The notes below the pieces were generated by a model. That model was not told the DNA's origin and did no database searches. It was given only the letters and a program-made list of their open reading frames with translations. The position numbers were made by a program, and so were the translations under genes. A stretch of 64,000 nucleotides of DNA from Mariprofundus ferrooxydans PV-1 (GTDB lineage Bacteria > Pseudomonadota > Zetaproteobacteria > Mariprofundales > Mariprofundaceae), in assembly GCF_000153765.1 (NCBI RefSeq), contig NZ_DS022295.1, positions 1-64,000 on the forward strand, written 5' to 3'. Shown here one piece after another: positions 62,169-64,000 of this stretch (its first letter is position 1; every line of letters starts with the position of its first letter).

Positions 62169-62296
62169 AAATCGCCAAATCATTACATGTCAGCGCTTGG
62201 TTTGTAAGCACAGAAAAAAACGTTCTCTTTTGGCTTCGCGTGCTGATTTTTTTTGCGGGGGTTTCGCCAATAAATCAAACCTGCATCGACCCGGCA

Positions 62297-63592
62297 CTAT
62301 TCCATTTTACGATGCCATGCGTTGATACCTTTGAACTCCTTGAGGTATTTTTCATAGGCGACGGCATCATGTTCAGTGGTGAAGCCGGCAACGCGCAGAC
62401 GATACCAAATTTTGCCCTTGATCTGAATGCGTATGTACTCGGCCTTGATGCCCTCTTTTCTGAAGTTGGCAACTTCCAGTTCTGCAGCCTTTTGTGATTC
62501 GTAGGACGTCAGGTTGACCGCCCACTTCCCGTTATCATTAGTAGTCGGCGGTGCGGTTTTTGTTTTTGCTTTCGGAACTGGCTTGGCAGTGGTTACCGGT
62601 GTGGTAAGGGCATTCACCGGCGTTGTTGTACTCTCGGCAGGAGCAGGGCTGGGGGCTGCATTTTCCGCAGCCGGTTCGAGGGTATCTTTCCAGTTTTTGC
62701 TGGCTGAGTTGGATATCACCATAGTCAGGGTATGCACTTGCTGTTCCAGTGCATCAATGCGCTGCTCATAGGTCTGGGTCTGTGCTTCCACGGCACCAAG
62801 GCGCTCGCCCCTGTTTTGCCCGCCCTCCCTGTTTTCCTGAACCACAGGGAGAGTATTGCGCTCAATCTGGGCTACCCGGTCAAGCGCAGTGCTGGCAATC
62901 CAGGTGGCGCCACCGGCCATCAGAGCCAGCGCCCCTCCCAGGATGTAGGTCATCATATTTTCCAGTTTCACTTTGTTTGCTCCATCCGGATTTGTTTCCG
63001 CTTTCGGTAATGACTTTTTTCCGTTGCCCGGATAACTGGCGTGATCACCACTATCTACTGATTTCTGGCCGGATTCGGTGTCAGGCTCTGCGGCAAAATA
63101 CTGACTTTGTGGACGAGGTTCGGTCGTATCACGGGCCATATCATTCTCAATGTCCGACACATCCACTGCACTATCCTGAGCGGAGGTGTCGTCACTTCCT
63201 TCCGGGTTGGAGACATCGTCACTGTCGGATATGATGGGCCCATCGAAGTCAGAATACAGTTTGTCTGCTTCTTCTGCAGGGCTGTTGGCTGAGTTTTCCG
63301 GGTCATTAAAACCTGTCCGCGCAAGCGGCGCATCCAGATCAAGCGGATCTTCCGCCTCCAGATCCAGCGCGTCCTCCATGGATAACCCGGACAACTCATT
63401 GTTATCCGCATCGCCGACTGAAGAATCTCTCCTGTCTGTTGAAGCAGGCTGATCCTGGTCAAGGTTCGGGAGCATCTCATCCAGAGCCATATCAAGATCA
63501 AATAACTCATCCGAGTCGAGGACAGACTCTTCTGCTAAATCACCACCAGCACTCAATGCATCTGATTTTTTGACATCGTCTGATCCGGTCAT
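62297..63592 (-). CDS. SPOR-domain membrane protein with long acidic cytoplasmic region
   Basis: About 431 residues: a ~210-residue very acidic, low-complexity N-terminal region (many Asp/Glu/Ser), one transmembrane helix (MMTYILGGALALMAGGATW), a coiled coil (VEAQTQTYEQRIDALEQQV), a Thr/Pro/Ala linker, and a C-terminal SPOR domain (KWAVNLTSYESQKAAELEVA...WYRLRVAGF). SPOR domains bind denuded peptidoglycan. ATG 63592 has GGAG upstream and avoids the hairpin that contains the in-frame ATG 63619. It follows another SPOR gene on the same strand. Confidence 0.85.
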   Translation of the reverse strand: MTGSDDVKKSDALSAGGDLAEESVLDSDELFDLDMALDEMLPNLDQDQPASTDRRDSSVGDADNNELSGLSMEDALDLEAEDPLDLDAPLARTGFNDPENSANSPAEEADKLYSDFDGPIISDSDDVSNPEGSDDTSAQDSAVDVSDIENDMARDTTEPRPQSQYFAAEPDTESGQKSVDSGDHASYPGNGKKSLPKAETNPDGANKVKLENMMTYILGGALALMAGGATWIASTALDRVAQIERNTLPVVQENREGGQNRGERLGAVEAQTQTYEQRIDALEQQVHTLTMVISNSASKNWKDTLEPAAENAAPSPAPAESTTTPVNALTTPVTTAKPVPKAKTKTAPPTTNDNGKWAVNLTSYESQKAAELEVANFRKEGIKAEYIRIQIKGKIWYRLRVAGFTTEHDAVAYEKYLKEFKGINAWHRKME

Positions 63593-63612
63593 GTCATCTC
63601 CATAGCTGATAA

Positions 63613-63637
63613 CCGGCATTTAACCTGTAAATGCCGG
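63613..63637 (-). other. 10-bp hairpin between two SPOR genes
   Basis: CCGGCATTTA (63613-63622) and TAAATGCCGG (63628-63637) form a perfect stem with a 5-base loop. The in-frame ATG 63619 lies inside the stem. On the minus strand no T tract follows, so an mRNA processing or attenuation role is more likely than simple termination. Confidence 0.7.
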
Positions 63638-63667
63638 ATTTATCGGAGTTACAGGAAGCAGAGCCGG

Positions 63668-64000
63668 TTAAAGTTTCTGTGTCCAAGCATCTTTGATGCC
63701 ATATTTGGAGGCGAGGGTTTGTTTGTACCTGTCTGCCGCTTCTTTGCTGACAAATCCTTGCGAACGCACCCTGTACCAGGTTCGGCCATGAACGGTGATC
63801 TCTGCTACTTCTGTTCTTAGACCGCGTTTCCGGAGCCGTGACTGTTCCTTGTTTGCAGCAGAGAGCGAATCCAGTGATACGATATTAATCACCCATTCCC
63901 CACGGTGGCTGGTCGCCGGTGTAACGGTAGGTTTGGATGATTTTGCCACGCTTGATGCTTTCGGTGTAATGGTTTTTGCGGTGACGGTCGGTTGTTTGCG
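63668..64000 (-). CDS. SPOR-domain protein, C-terminal part
   Basis: The frame is open to the window edge, so the N-terminal part is missing. The visible 110 residues are a Thr/Lys/Pro-rich linker and a SPOR domain (EWVINIVSLDSLSAANKEQSRL...WYRVRSQGF), similar to the SPOR domain of the next gene downstream. The two genes are 75 bases apart on the same strand and look like tandem paralogues. GTG 63949 is not taken as the start because the frame continues upstream. Confidence 0.82.
   Translation of the reverse strand, partial: RKQPTVTAKTITPKASSVAKSSKPTVTPATSHRGEWVINIVSLDSLSAANKEQSRLRKRGLRTEVAEITVHGRTWYRVRSQGFVSKEAADRYKQTLASKYGIKDAWTQKL

Overview
The window is a gene-dense chromosomal segment of a Gram-negative bacterium: outer-membrane barrels ending in aromatic residues, BamE, HldD, LolCDE-like exporters, a Znu-type zinc importer and SPOR/LysM envelope proteins are all present. 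The housekeeping genes are proteobacterial in type (dnaX-ybaB-recR, yggS-proC-yggT-DUF167, lipB, dksA, mdh-sucC-sucD, miaE, purT). A microaerophilic lineage such as the Zetaproteobacteria (Mariprofundus-like) would fit the content, but that is inference; no rRNA or other phylogenetic marker was seen. No tRNA, rRNA, CRISPR array or complete insertion sequence was recognised.

Layout. 1-0.4 kb: end of an outer-membrane barrel gene. 0.6-14.4 kb: polysaccharide biosynthesis locus, with GT2 and GT4 glycosyltransferases, a Wzy-like membrane protein, a WcaF-like acetyltransferase, a NodU-type carbamoyltransferase with SxtJ and DUF5989 partners, GDP-fucose genes gmd and fcl, and a WecA-like initiating transferase. 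A four-helix-bundle (S23/IVP-like) gene bracketed by 7-bp repeats lies between gmd and fcl. 14.4-15.2 kb: a lycopene-cyclase-domain membrane protein. 15.8-21.1 kb: fatty-acid activation and beta-oxidation (thiolase, FadJ, FadD). 21.2-29.6 kb: housekeeping genes. 29.6-30 kb: a stand-alone roadblock protein. 30.2-35 kb: an OprB-like porin and a zinc-uptake set (outer-membrane protein, ZnuA, ZnuB, no ATPase). 35-44.6 kb: an oligopeptide-binding lipoprotein, an MltD-like transglycosylase and then a signalling island. 44.8-46.9 kb: bamE, hldD, an unknown gene and a pentapeptide-repeat gene. 47.2-53.1 kb: TetR regulator and a complete trans-envelope export operon (LolA-like, two FtsX-type permeases, ATPase, outer-membrane barrel). 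53.4-64 kb: TCA genes, a zinc-ribbon protein, a GT2, miaE, purT, a bicupin and two SPOR proteins.

The most unusual part is about 38-44.6 kb. It holds an Arf/Ras-like small GTPase, five roadblock/LC7-type proteins, a stand-alone protoglobin (haem gas sensor), an ODP-type di-iron beta-lactamase-fold protein (oxygen binding in characterised relatives), a protein joining a possible kinase-like domain to a metallophosphoesterase, and one unrecognised protein. A sixth roadblock protein, 8.5 kb away from the GTPase, is a close paralogue of one in the island. I read this as a candidate oxygen- or redox-responsive GTPase switch comparable in logic to MglA/MglB or the Streptomyces conservons. One of its genes appears to start at an ATT codon.
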